From an uncultured Oscillospiraceae bacterium (GTDB lineage: Bacteria > Bacillota > Clostridia > Oscillospirales > Ruminococcaceae): a stretch of DNA of 23,414 nucleotides. Positions 1 through 7,692 of this stretch are shown here, piece by piece (the stretch's first letter is position 1; each line of letters begins with the position of its first letter). The translations under genes were made by a program, and so were the position numbers. Below the pieces are notes generated by a model. That model was not told the DNA's origin and searched no databases. It was given only the letters and a program-made list of their open reading frames with translations. The stretch spans positions 1 through 23,414 of the forward strand of contig UQBC01000038.1 in NCBI GenBank assembly GCA_900539195.1, read 5' to 3'.

Positions 1-97
1 GTCCCTGCTGAGCGTACTGGTTGTACTGAGGCTGTGCCTGCTGAGCAAACTGCTGAGGCTGTCCCTGCTGAGCAAACTGCTGAGGCTGTGCCTGCTG
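1..97 (-). repeat. 27-bp in-frame tandem repeat
   Basis: Two consecutive 27-bp units (27-53 and 54-80) differ at one base. A third, partial unit covers 81-97 and a diverged one covers 1-26. Each unit encodes nine residues, QPQQFAQQ(G/A), inside the truncated Gln-rich gene. Such an array can change length by slippage without breaking the frame. Confidence 0.8.
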
Positions 98-172
98 TTC
101 GGGCTGATTGCTGAACTCATTGAGAGCCTCCTGCCAGTTGGGCTGCTGTTCATTCATGTTATTATTTTCCAT
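1..172 (-). CDS. Gln/Pro-rich protein, N-terminal fragment
   Basis: This minus-strand CDS starts at ATG 172-170, preceded by the SD-like GAAAGGA, and runs off the left window edge after 57 codons. The visible N-terminus (MENNNMNEQQPNWQEALNEF) leads into a low-complexity region of near-identical nonapeptides, QPQQFAQQ(G/A). No membrane segment or catalytic motif is present in the visible part. Gln/Pro/Ala-rich N-terminal tails of this type are common on small Gram-positive membrane proteins of the zinc-ribbon or DUF4190 kind, but the body that would identify it lies outside the window. A well-formed promoter lies about 70 bases upstream of the start. I do not recognise the gene; its existence is well supported, its function is not. 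Confidence 0.75.
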   Translation of the reverse strand, partial: MENNNMNEQQPNWQEALNEFSNQPEQQAQPQQFAQQGQPQQFAQQAQPQYNQYAQQG

Positions 173-244
173 GATGTGTCCTTTCAAGATGTAAATTGAT
201 ATATTTCCTGTTAAAAAATACGGCTAACCGCATTATTTGCTAAC

Positions 245-273
245 ATTTTACCATAAAAGCGGCTTAAAAGCAA
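245..273 (-). promoter_or_regulatory. Sigma-A promoter of the Gln-rich gene
   Basis: Read on the minus strand there is a -35 TTGCTT (273-268), a 17-bp spacer and a -10 TAAAAT (250-245) with the extended TGG just before it. The start codon at 172 lies about 65 bases downstream of the expected transcription start. Confidence 0.6.
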
Positions 274-373
274 GTCGGCAATATAAAAATTATATGACGA
301 GGAACATTTTTTCAGATGATATAAGAATATTTATTGCCGTAAGACGGGATATTTGTTAAATATAAACAAGAAA

Positions 374-402
374 ACTGCTGCAATTTTTACAATTGCAGCA
401 GT
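374..402 (-). terminator. Rho-independent terminator of the ABC/nagZ operon
   Basis: A perfect 12-bp stem (ACTGCTGCAATT at 374-385 with its complement at 391-402) encloses a 5-nt loop. On the minus strand it is followed by TTTTCTTG. It begins 7 bases after the nagZ-like stop codon. Confidence 0.85.
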
Positions 403-409
403 CAAATAA

Positions 410-1609
410 TTAAATCAGCTTATATTTTGCTTTCATTTTCAGTATACGCAGGACGCTATCATCCAGACGTGCCATACTTATTTCGCCGTCTGTTACCGCA
501 TTCATTACGCCGTTGAACGCTTCATCAAGATTTTGCGGCATAAGAACGATATCAACCCCCGCTTTTACTGCGGTTACTGCCGCCTCGGCAGATGTGTAGT
601 TATCGGCAACAGCGCCCATAGCCATAGCGTCCGTGATTACCACCCCGTCATATCCCAGCTCATTGCGCAGTTTTTCGGTTATCATCATTTCTGACATTGA
701 CGACGGAAGATTGTCATTTGTTACGTTCACTGCGGTTATATGAGATACCATAACCATATCAGTTTTTGGAAGTGACGCTGTGAACGGGATAAGCTCGCAG
801 ACTTTAAGCTCGTCCCACGTTTTTTCTATGCTCACATATCCCGAATGAGTGTCATCCTTCGTGTCGCCGTGTCCGGGGAAATGCTTAAGCGTTCCCATAA
901 TACCGCTGTCATGCATTCCGTCAAGCTGTACCGAAACCATCTCAGCAACAAGCGACGGGTCACTGCCGTAAGAGCGATCCCCTATCACTATATTCTGCGG
1001 ATTTGTATTGATATCGGCAACGGGAGCAAAATCAAGGTTGAAACCGAGCTTTTTAAGGTACATGCCAATCTGCCTGCCGACCTCCTCAGCCTTTGATGCA
1101 TCGCCTGACTTGCCTATATCTTCCATACTCTTATAGCTTGCAACGTCATAATAACCGGAATTTGCAACGCGGGCAATGCTTCCACCCTCTTCATCAACAG
1201 CGATGAACAGCGGATATTTACTGTTTTTTTGCAGACCGGATATAAATTCAGGCAACTGCTCCGCTCCCGTGATATTCCTGCTGAAAAGCACTACGCCGCC
1301 GACAGGATATTCTTCAAGCCGGCTGATAACCGTATCACAAACCTTATCTGTCGCAGATGCGGTTTCCGCATTCCCCTTTATGGCAAGAGCTTCGGGACGG
1401 ACAATAAACAACTGCCCTACCTTTTCTCTCAGCGACATTTTGCCAAGAACGTCTTTTGCGGTATGTACCACGGTTTCATCATCGTTGAAAATAAATTTTT
1501 CTGTACTTGCATTTTCGTCAACTACTGTCACTCTCTGTGCACACGATGATGTAAGAATTATGGAAAGCGACATAAGTATTGTGGCTACTTTTTTCGTAAA
1601 TTTTTTCAT
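410..1609 (-). CDS. nagZ: Glycoside hydrolase family 3 lipoprotein (beta-N-acetylglucosaminidase, NagZ type)
   Basis: This 399-residue secreted lipoprotein probably removes terminal N-acetylglucosamine from peptidoglycan fragments or other glycans at the outer cell surface. The N-terminus is a basic, hydrophobic signal ending in a lipobox-like LTSSC (Cys23). The GH3 fold carries the NagZ hallmark KHFPGHG (residues 242-248), the Asp253-Thr-His255 acid/base dyad typical of NagZ rather than other GH3 enzymes, and the ITDAM segment with the nucleophile Asp327. It lacks the C-terminal second domain of Bacillus subtilis NagZ. I chose ATG 1609 because it begins the signal peptide; an in-frame ATG at 1630 would overlap the upstream ABC gene. 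Only two bases separate it from that gene's stop and its own SD is weak, so translational coupling is likely. It is the last gene of the ABC operon. Confidence 0.88.
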   Translation of the reverse strand: MKKFTKKVATILMSLSIILTSSCAQRVTVVDENASTEKFIFNDDETVVHTAKDVLGKMSLREKVGQLFIVRPEALAIKGNAETASATDKVCDTVISRLEEYPVGGVVLFSRNITGAEQLPEFISGLQKNSKYPLFIAVDEEGGSIARVANSGYYDVASYKSMEDIGKSGDASKAEEVGRQIGMYLKKLGFNLDFAPVADINTNPQNIVIGDRSYGSDPSLVAEMVSVQLDGMHDSGIMGTLKHFPGHGDTKDDTHSGYVSIEKTWDELKVCELIPFTASLPKTDMVMVSHITAVNVTNDNLPSSMSEMMITEKLRNELGYDGVVITDAMAMGAVADNYTSAEAAVTAVKAGVDIVLMPQNLDEAFNGVMNAVTDGEISMARLDDSVLRILKMKAKYKLI

Positions 1610-1611
1610 TT

Positions 1612-3378
1612 TTATTTCTGTGCCATACACAGCTTGTAATAGTCGCCCTTCTTCGCCATAAGTTCATCGTGCGTGCCGGCTTCGGTAATGCCCTTATTGC
1701 TGATGAACATTATCTTGTCACAGTTTTTGATAGTTGAAAGTCTGTGAGCGATTATAAAACTTGTTCTGCCTTTCAACAGCTCCTGAAGACCCTTCTGCAA
1801 TTCCTTTTCGGTTTTTGCGTCTATTGATGAGGTCGCCTCGTCAAGGATAAGTATCTTCGGGTCGGAAATAAGCGTTCTTGCAAAGGATACAAGCTGACGC
1901 TGACCGCCCGAAAGCTGTGAGCCACCCTCGTACATCTCGGTCTTATATCCGTTTTCAAGTCCCATAATGAATTCATCTGCACATACTGTCTTTGCCGCCG
2001 CCCTGATCTCTTCCTCGGTAGCGTCAAGCTTACCGTAACGGATATTATCCTCTATCGTACCCGAGAATATGAAGCTGTCCTGCATCATTATACCCATCTT
2101 GTCACGCAGCGAATGGAGCGTGACCTTGCTTATATCGTTTCCGTCTATGTACACCGCACCGCCGGTAAGGTCATAGAAACGTGACAGCAGATTTACTACA
2201 GTAGTCTTGCCGGCACCCGTAGGTCCTACAAGCGCAATGCTTTCTCCGGGCTTTACCGTAAAGCTGACATTTTCGAGTATGTTCTTTCCCTCTTCATAAG
2301 CAAACGTAACGTTGCGATATTCGACCTCGCCCTTTATATCAGGCATTTCGTAAGCGTCCTCGGCGTCCTTTACATTTACAGGCTCGTCCATAGTTTCAAA
2401 TATACGCTCAAGGTATGCAACCGCATTTACAAAGTTGTTGTAAAGGCTGGCAATGTTGATTATAGGCTGCCAGAATCGTGAAGAATAGTTGCTCATTGCA
2501 AGTATCGAGCCGAGCGATACCGCCGGATAGCCTATAACGAGCAGTCCGACGAAATACAGTGCCGAATCGACCACCGCTCTTATGTTATCAACCGAGAAGC
2601 TGACAAAGTTGTTTACCGTGACCGCTTTCATCCACGCTTTTCTGTAGGCGGTCGACAGTCTGCGGAAAATGCCGAGGTTTTCATTCTCCCTTGCAAAGCT
2701 CTGCGTTACACGCATACAGTTTATGCTCTCCGCAAGATATGCCGTCTGGTTGGAGTTCTTGTTTGAAACTCCCTGCCACGCCCTTCTCTGCTTGTTTTTC
2801 AGTATTATCATCACAACAATGAACACGGGAACGCCCGCAAATATTACAAGCGCCAGCCTTGCGTCGACTGAGAACATAAATATCGTAATGAATATGATAT
2901 TGAATATTTCAAGAATAAAGTTGATAATGCCGTTTGTCAGCATATCGGAAACGTTGTTGACGTAGTTTACGACACGAACAAGTATCTTACCCTGCGGTCT
3001 GTCGTCATAATACTGGAACGGAAGCTCCTGCAAATGCGCAAACAGATCTTTTCTTATATCATATATCATAAGCTGACCAGCTTTTGTCATAATACGCTGA
3101 CGGATATTTCCGAGTACAACGCTGACAATTATAGACAGCAAAAAGCCTATCGACAAAAATACTATATAAGGAATATTTCCGTCGGGTATCGCCACATCGA
3201 CAGCCTCTTTTGTAAGCAAAGGGCCGATAAGCGCAACGACCGCCGATATTGCAGACAGCGAAAGCGCCAGTATCATCTTCCACTTGTAGCGCTTTACATA
3301 TACCATTGCTCGCTTGAAATGGCTGAAGTCGAATGGGGTCTCAAGTGTTTCATCAACGTCAAATTTATTTCTTGCCAT
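1612..3378 (-). CDS. ABC exporter half-transporter with consensus ATP site
   Basis: This 588-residue type IV ABC exporter subunit has six transmembrane helices (about residues 30-315) followed by a nucleotide-binding domain. Visible motifs are Walker A GPTGAGKTT (385-393), Q-loop Gln433, signature LSGGQRQ (489-495), Walker B ILILDEATS with catalytic Glu514, and switch His545. All catalytic residues are present. Its start abuts the stop of the upstream partner gene with no spacing. Its SD (GAGGAGG) lies within the last codons of that gene, so the two halves are translationally coupled. Family knowledge: such pairs form heterodimers of the BmrCD, LmrCD or TM287/288 kind that export drugs or lipids. 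The substrate cannot be told from sequence. It shares the operon with a NagZ-like lipoprotein. Confidence 0.93.
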   Translation of the reverse strand: MARNKFDVDETLETPFDFSHFKRAMVYVKRYKWKMILALSLSAISAVVALIGPLLTKEAVDVAIPDGNIPYIVFLSIGFLLSIIVSVVLGNIRQRIMTKAGQLMIYDIRKDLFAHLQELPFQYYDDRPQGKILVRVVNYVNNVSDMLTNGIINFILEIFNIIFITIFMFSVDARLALVIFAGVPVFIVVMIILKNKQRRAWQGVSNKNSNQTAYLAESINCMRVTQSFARENENLGIFRRLSTAYRKAWMKAVTVNNFVSFSVDNIRAVVDSALYFVGLLVIGYPAVSLGSILAMSNYSSRFWQPIINIASLYNNFVNAVAYLERIFETMDEPVNVKDAEDAYEMPDIKGEVEYRNVTFAYEEGKNILENVSFTVKPGESIALVGPTGAGKTTVVNLLSRFYDLTGGAVYIDGNDISKVTLHSLRDKMGIMMQDSFIFSGTIEDNIRYGKLDATEEEIRAAAKTVCADEFIMGLENGYKTEMYEGGSQLSGGQRQLVSFARTLISDPKILILDEATSSIDAKTEKELQKGLQELLKGRTSFIIAHRLSTIKNCDKIMFISNKGITEAGTHDELMAKKGDYYKLCMAQK

Positions 3379-5133
3379 TTAAACCGCCTCCTCTTTATTA
3401 CCGTTCTGGAGGGTATATATTTCATAGTAGTAGCCACGCAGCTTCATCAGCTCATCATGCGTTCCGCATTCCTCTATGCGACCGTCCTCAAGGATAACTA
3501 TTCTGTCTGCATATCTTGCGGAAGATGTACGCTGAGCGATAATCAGTTTTGTACACTCAAAGTCAAGGTTGTTGAGGTTCTCCTGTATCTCCGCCTCGGT
3601 TTCCATATCAAGCGCAGATGTGGTATCGTCAAGTATCAGTATCGGCGGGCGAATAGCCATTGCACGGGCAAGGGCTATTCTCTGCTTCTGACCGCCCGAC
3701 AGACCGACACCACGCTCGCCGATTATCGTTTCGTACTGCTCCGGCATCTTCTCAATAAATGTTGCTGACGCCAGATGAGCAAAGTTCTTTACATCTTCAA
3801 ACGGCAGGTCGGATTTGCCGTAGGCTATATTACCGTCAACCGTATCCGAGAACAGCAATACCTCCTGAGTAGTCATACCGATATTCGCACGAAGTACATC
3901 CGGCTCATAATCCTTGACGTTCTTTCCGTCAACATATACTCCACCCTCTGAAACATCATAAAATCTTGCGATAAGGTTCATGAGCGTTGTCTTGCCGGAG
4001 CCGGTAGAACCCATTATTACAATGGTTTCGCCGTGCTTTATGTCGAGATTGATATCGTGAAGTACTGTTGTATCACCGAACTTTGCAGATACATTTTTAA
4101 ACTCGATATCGCCTTTAAGACGGGGACGCTCGGCACTATTGTGATTATTTACAATATGCGGACGTGAGTAATATACCTCGATTATCTTTGAGATACTTGC
4201 AAAGAAACGCTGTAAATCGTTTATCAGCATACCGATATTTCTCATAGCGTTTGCTATTGTCCACAACAGCCCTGAGAATACGGTGTACTGGGCGATGGTA
4301 ATTCTTCCGTTTATGACGAAGATACCGCCGACCAGCATTTGAACTGCCCAGAGTGCCTGCGCCAGTGTTTCTATGTAAGGCTGGAATGTAAGCCACACCA
4401 TAGCCGCCTGCTGATTATGCTCACAGTAATCTCTGTTGTACTTATCGAAATCTTCCTTTTCGTATTCCTCACGGGCAAAAGCCTTTACGACACGGTTTGC
4501 GGCAATATTCTCCTGTGCCTTTGTATTAAGGCGTGACAGCTTTTCACGCAGTACCACATACTTGGGACCTACTCTCTTTGAGAACATACGGGTAACTACA
4601 AAGAGTATCGGGGTAAGTGCCAGTATGCACAGCGTCATCAGCCAGTCAAGCGTAAAGAAGTAGATTACTGTGAACAGGAAAAGTGCACAGCTTTCAACCA
4701 CCATCATAATAATCCACGCAATAGAATGACGTATCATATCAAGGTCGCCCGTAAGCCTTGTTACAAGGTCGCCCTTTGTATGAGTGTCAAAGAAGTGCAT
4801 ATCCTGATTCTGGATACGCTCAAAAAGCTCGTTTCGTACTCTTTGAAGAACTCCCTGTGATACGACCTCGTACAGCATTTTTGCAAGAAATTGCAGGCAG
4901 GTACGCACAAATACGAATAAAATCATCGCAACGCAAAGCAGTATCAACAGATCACGCTGATTTTCAATGTTCTTTAAAGCGTCGGGCGAAGATATGAATA
5001 TGCTTATTATCTGCTCAACTATCATCGGTCCTGTAAGGAAAAATGACTGTATCACTACAGACAGACACAGCGCAACGGCATACACCGCACGGTAGCCCTT
5101 CATCTTTCCGAGCATCCATTTGAACTGGAACAT
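3379..5133 (-). CDS. ABC exporter half-transporter with degenerate ATP site
   Basis: This 584-residue partner of the following ABC gene has six transmembrane helices in the first ~310 residues and then an ATPase domain. Walker A GSTGSGKTT (375-383) and signature LSGGQKQ (478-484) are intact. Walker B reads LILDD, with Asp503 where the catalytic Glu belongs, and the switch histidine is Gln534 (IIAQR). These two substitutions are the known mark of the degenerate subunit of heterodimeric exporters such as TM287/288. This half should bind but poorly hydrolyse ATP, while the consensus site forms with the other subunit. It is the first gene of the operon, with its ATG at 5133 behind AAAGGTG. A leader ORF ends 13 bases upstream. 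It is not a homodimeric MsbA-type exporter. Confidence 0.93.
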   Translation of the reverse strand: MFQFKWMLGKMKGYRAVYAVALCLSVVIQSFFLTGPMIVEQIISIFISSPDALKNIENQRDLLILLCVAMILFVFVRTCLQFLAKMLYEVVSQGVLQRVRNELFERIQNQDMHFFDTHTKGDLVTRLTGDLDMIRHSIAWIIMMVVESCALFLFTVIYFFTLDWLMTLCILALTPILFVVTRMFSKRVGPKYVVLREKLSRLNTKAQENIAANRVVKAFAREEYEKEDFDKYNRDYCEHNQQAAMVWLTFQPYIETLAQALWAVQMLVGGIFVINGRITIAQYTVFSGLLWTIANAMRNIGMLINDLQRFFASISKIIEVYYSRPHIVNNHNSAERPRLKGDIEFKNVSAKFGDTTVLHDINLDIKHGETIVIMGSTGSGKTTLMNLIARFYDVSEGGVYVDGKNVKDYEPDVLRANIGMTTQEVLLFSDTVDGNIAYGKSDLPFEDVKNFAHLASATFIEKMPEQYETIIGERGVGLSGGQKQRIALARAMAIRPPILILDDTTSALDMETEAEIQENLNNLDFECTKLIIAQRTSSARYADRIVILEDGRIEECGTHDELMKLRGYYYEIYTLQNGNKEEAV

Positions 5134-5146
5134 TTCACCACACCTT

Positions 5147-5215
5147 TCATGATGTCCGCCGATATAAAGATAAAAATTTACCTAACGGCAGACCAAATCC
5201 GGTAATCGTTTTCAT
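5147..5215 (-). CDS. Putative 22-residue leader peptide of the ABC operon
   Basis: Within the ABC operon leader there is a small ORF, ATG 5215-5213 to TGA 5149-5147. It encodes MKTITGFGLPLGKFLSLYRR followed by Thr-Ser. Its stop lies 13 bases before the ABC start codon and touches the SD of that gene, so ribosomes finishing or stalling on it would influence ABC translation. A stable hairpin ends 4 bases before its ATG. There is no good SD next to the ATG; a purine-rich AAAGAGAG lies just 5' of the hairpin. Leader-peptide control is known for multidrug ABC genes such as bmrCD with bmrB. This identification is inferred from position and layout and has not been tested by conservation. Confidence 0.4.
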   Translation of the reverse strand: MKTITGFGLPLGKFLSLYRRTS

Positions 5216-5219
5216 ATTT

Positions 5220-5253
5220 CTGCGCAAAGCCTTGAAACAAACGCTTTGCACAG
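5220..5253 (-). promoter_or_regulatory. Leader hairpin upstream of the leader ORF
   Basis: On the minus strand CTGTGCAAAGC (5253-5243) pairs with GCTTTGCGCAG (5230-5220), giving 11 bp with one G-U pair and a 12-nt loop. No T-tract follows, so it is not a simple terminator. It ends 4 nt before the leader ATG and could control ribosome access to it. Confidence 0.5.
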
Positions 5254-5310
5254 GCTCTCTTTCTTTTTACAAAGCCAATATTACACGGAAAAATCGGTTT
5301 TGCTTTGGGT

Positions 5311-5339
5311 ATTTTAGCACAATGCTAACGGGCTGTCAA
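5311..5339 (-). promoter_or_regulatory. Sigma-A promoter of the ABC/nagZ operon
   Basis: On the minus strand there is a consensus -35 TTGACA (5339-5334), a 17-bp spacer and a -10 TAAAAT (5316-5311). The predicted transcript starts near 5304, leaving a ~170-nt leader before the first ABC start codon. Confidence 0.85.
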
Positions 5340-5465
5340 GGGGGTTTTGAAAAATAATTGAAATATTTTTTCACAGTGATAATTTAAGTAAATCAAAAGA
5401 ACTATTTAATTTATTTAAGCAATTTCATAAAGTTGATTAAATAAAGGAAAATACTGTTTTTCCTA

Positions 5466-5494
5466 TTGTAACAATCATCGTTTTATGGTAAAAT
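5466..5494 (+). promoter_or_regulatory. Sigma-A promoter of the GLUG lipoprotein
   Basis: The -35 TTGTAA (5466-5471), a 17-bp spacer and the extended -10 TGGTAAAAT (TAAAAT at 5489-5494) lie 65 bases before the lipoprotein start. The remaining intergenic sequence between the divergent promoters (5340-5465) is AT-rich, and I see nothing else in it. Confidence 0.7.
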
Positions 5495-5558
5495 TATGTA
5501 TAGCAAATTTCACAACCATTAGCCGTAATTCTGCCATTCGTTTCAGAAAGGAAAGCAT

Positions 5559-7562
5559 ATGAAAAGAAATCCGTTTTTACTTACCGCAATAGCCGCAGCA
5601 ATCATTTCATCTTTATTGTTAACCTCATGTCGGTCGGACAAAATAACAAACAGCGATAATCAAGACTTTTATGCGCAAAACAGCTCTGCGTCAGAAGCCG
5701 TTAGCGTTGACAGCAATTCCGGCGCTAAAAACTCTTTGCGCACCGTGACCGAAGTTCCGGCGGGCAAGCTTTCCGACACCGATGAATTTCTCAGAGGAAT
5801 ATGGGTTGACGAAAACGGCTTTGTCGCAAATTTCACAAAAAACGGCAGGCAATCGATATTCGATGACATAGACGTTCTTGATATTATTGATAAAATCTCT
5901 GACAAGTCTTCCGATGACAATTTGAAAAAAATCAGCATTACAGCAAAAGACGCCGACACTATAGAAATTGTCTGTGATGATACAAGCTATACCGCATATC
6001 ACGCCTACAGCGCCAAGGGTCAGCAACTGATCGAAAAATTTCAGAATTCCGTGCTCGGAGAATGGGCAATATGCAACAGCGGCTATGAACAAACTATAAA
6101 TATCAAGAAATACAACTTACTGACAACCTTTAAAAACGAACTTGCCGACGATATATACACAGTGAGACTTGAAGGCGTAAAGTTGCGCATGACCCTGCTC
6201 AGCAGTACGGACGGATTTGCAAGGCTTGACGGCGATAAACTGATATTTATTTTTTCTTACAGCGATATGGTTTCTTCCTGCACGCTGATAAAAAAAGACA
6301 GCGATGAGTATAATGAGCTGACCGATGCCGGTTCGGCTCTTGACGGCGTATGGGTAGATCCCGACGACCTGAACACAACGCTCACATTCTTTGCAGGAAA
6401 GTCGCTCAGCGTGACGGGCAACGCTTTTAAAGAGGTGCTCGGCGAAAATTTCGACAGCCTTTCGGGTAAGACCTATGACATATCCGCAAGATACAAGAAC
6501 GATATTATAAATGTTTATTCAGGCGATGACACCTTGTTCAGTATCGTTATGTACGGAAGCGATGTACTTGCCGTTTTCGCAGACAGCAACGACCGCTATC
6601 CGCGGATTCTCTTCTACCGTGAAAACAGCGATGAGATAAAAAGAGCAAAGGAAATGCAGAAGCTGGAAAAAGAAAAAGCCGATCTGCTGAGCGCCTATCC
6701 GGATAACGATAACTGGCTGAACAATGCCGAATGCGGCGACATATTATCCCTTACGGATAAGGATTATATCGACAAGTGCGTCCAAAATGGATATTTTACC
6801 GCAGGAACGCCACAGGAGCTTGCGAGCTTTGTTTACTATGTGAACACTCAGCCTGTAGAACAAGGTCAGCTTTCGCTTGTGCTTACAGCCGATATTGACC
6901 TTTCCGACTATAAATGGGCGCCTATGGGCTGGAGCGGAGGCAGCAATTCAGACCATCCGTTTTCATTTTGTGTATACGGCGAAAATCACAAGATAAAGTA
7001 TATGACGATATATTCGGACTACAGCAACGCAGGCTTTATCGGCCGGGGAACGGTATGCGGTGTGTTCGATCTTGATATTGAAAATGCCATTGTAACAGGC
7101 AATGACAATGTAGGCATTCTCACGGGTCAGGCTATTATGGGAAATTACCAAAACTGCCACGTCAGCGGAACGGTAAACGGAAGCAGAGCAGGCTCACTTC
7201 TCGGCTATGAGGCAAACTGCGATAAAGAAAACTGCACCGCAGATGTTGAGGTAAACGGCAAGAAATTCGATTTCCTTTCGTGGAACGAACAGCAGAAAAG
7301 CGAGATAAAAATAGACGATCCCGTTACAATAACGATAGACGAAAACTATACCGTTACGCGCCCGGAGGTAACAAATTATACCAATCTCGGCTGGATGGTA
7401 TATGAGGACGGAAAGGAGATGCTCCACAGAAACGCAGAGAACGAGCTCAGCTATTGCTATTTCGGAAATGAGTCGGGACACAGCTATGAAATTTATCTCT
7501 CGGCATACGTCAAGGGTCAGTATGTGCCGATAAGCAATATTATCAAGTATACAGTGAAATAA
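5559..7562 (+). CDS. Surface lipoprotein with GLUG-type repeats
   Basis: This 667-residue protein has a lipoprotein signal ending LLLTSC (Cys24) and then a Ser/Asn-rich linker, so it is anchored on the outer membrane face. Three weakly repeated units begin with a G-x-W motif (FLRGIWVDENG at 77, VLGEWAICNSG at 165, LDGVWVDPDD at 261), each with a following beta-rich segment, as in lipocalin-like beta barrels. Residues 360-375 are a short charged helix. From about 415 to 565 comes an 'ADIDLSDYKWAPMG ... AGFIGRG ... NVGILTGQ ... GSLLGYE' pattern. This matches the GLUG beta-helix repeats of Gram-positive surface proteins and IgA peptidases, but no peptidase motif is present. The C-terminal ~80 residues look Ig-like. 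ATG 5559 follows AGAAAGGA with 7-nt spacing. It is monocistronic, with its own promoter and terminator. A structural or adhesive role is likely but unproven. Confidence 0.82.
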   Translation: MKRNPFLLTAIAAAIISSLLLTSCRSDKITNSDNQDFYAQNSSASEAVSVDSNSGAKNSLRTVTEVPAGKLSDTDEFLRGIWVDENGFVANFTKNGRQSIFDDIDVLDIIDKISDKSSDDNLKKISITAKDADTIEIVCDDTSYTAYHAYSAKGQQLIEKFQNSVLGEWAICNSGYEQTINIKKYNLLTTFKNELADDIYTVRLEGVKLRMTLLSSTDGFARLDGDKLIFIFSYSDMVSSCTLIKKDSDEYNELTDAGSALDGVWVDPDDLNTTLTFFAGKSLSVTGNAFKEVLGENFDSLSGKTYDISARYKNDIINVYSGDDTLFSIVMYGSDVLAVFADSNDRYPRILFYRENSDEIKRAKEMQKLEKEKADLLSAYPDNDNWLNNAECGDILSLTDKDYIDKCVQNGYFTAGTPQELASFVYYVNTQPVEQGQLSLVLTADIDLSDYKWAPMGWSGGSNSDHPFSFCVYGENHKIKYMTIYSDYSNAGFIGRGTVCGVFDLDIENAIVTGNDNVGILTGQAIMGNYQNCHVSGTVNGSRAGSLLGYEANCDKENCTADVEVNGKKFDFLSWNEQQKSEIKIDDPVTITIDENYTVTRPEVTNYTNLGWMVYEDGKEMLHRNAENELSYCYFGNESGHSYEIYLSAYVKGQYVPISNIIKYTVK

Positions 7563-7571
7563 CCTGAATTC

Positions 7572-7605
7572 AGTACCGCAATTATTATGTTGCGGTACTT
7601 GATTT
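7572..7605 (+). terminator. Terminator of the GLUG lipoprotein gene
   Basis: A 10-bp perfect stem AGTACCGCAA (7572-7581) pairs with TTGCGGTACT (7590-7599) around an 8-nt loop, followed by TGATTTTT. It begins 10 bases after the stop codon. The -35 of the next promoter overlaps its tail. Confidence 0.85.
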
Positions 7606-7627
7606 TTCCACAAAAAAGTAGTACAAT
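7599..7627 (+). promoter_or_regulatory. Sigma-A promoter of the esterase gene
   Basis: TTGATT (7599-7604), a 17-bp spacer and TACAAT (7622-7627) predict a start near 7634. This excludes the upstream in-frame ATG at 7630 and supports the ATG at 7693. A small TCCGC/GCGGA hairpin lies in the untranslated leader. Confidence 0.6.
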
Positions 7628-7692
7628 TATTGTGTGAAACTTTATCTCCGCTTAAATGCGGATATTTACATAAAGAAAGAAAGGACTACCGT

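Noticed and set aside
1610..1630. Longer NagZ start (MYGTEIK...)
   Set aside because: It overlaps the end of the upstream ABC gene and would place seven extra residues before a standard lipoprotein signal.
3034..3768. 244-codon plus-strand frame opposite the ABC genes
   Set aside because: It lies wholly antisense to two clear ABC genes, its translation has no coherent domain, and no ribosome binding site supports it.
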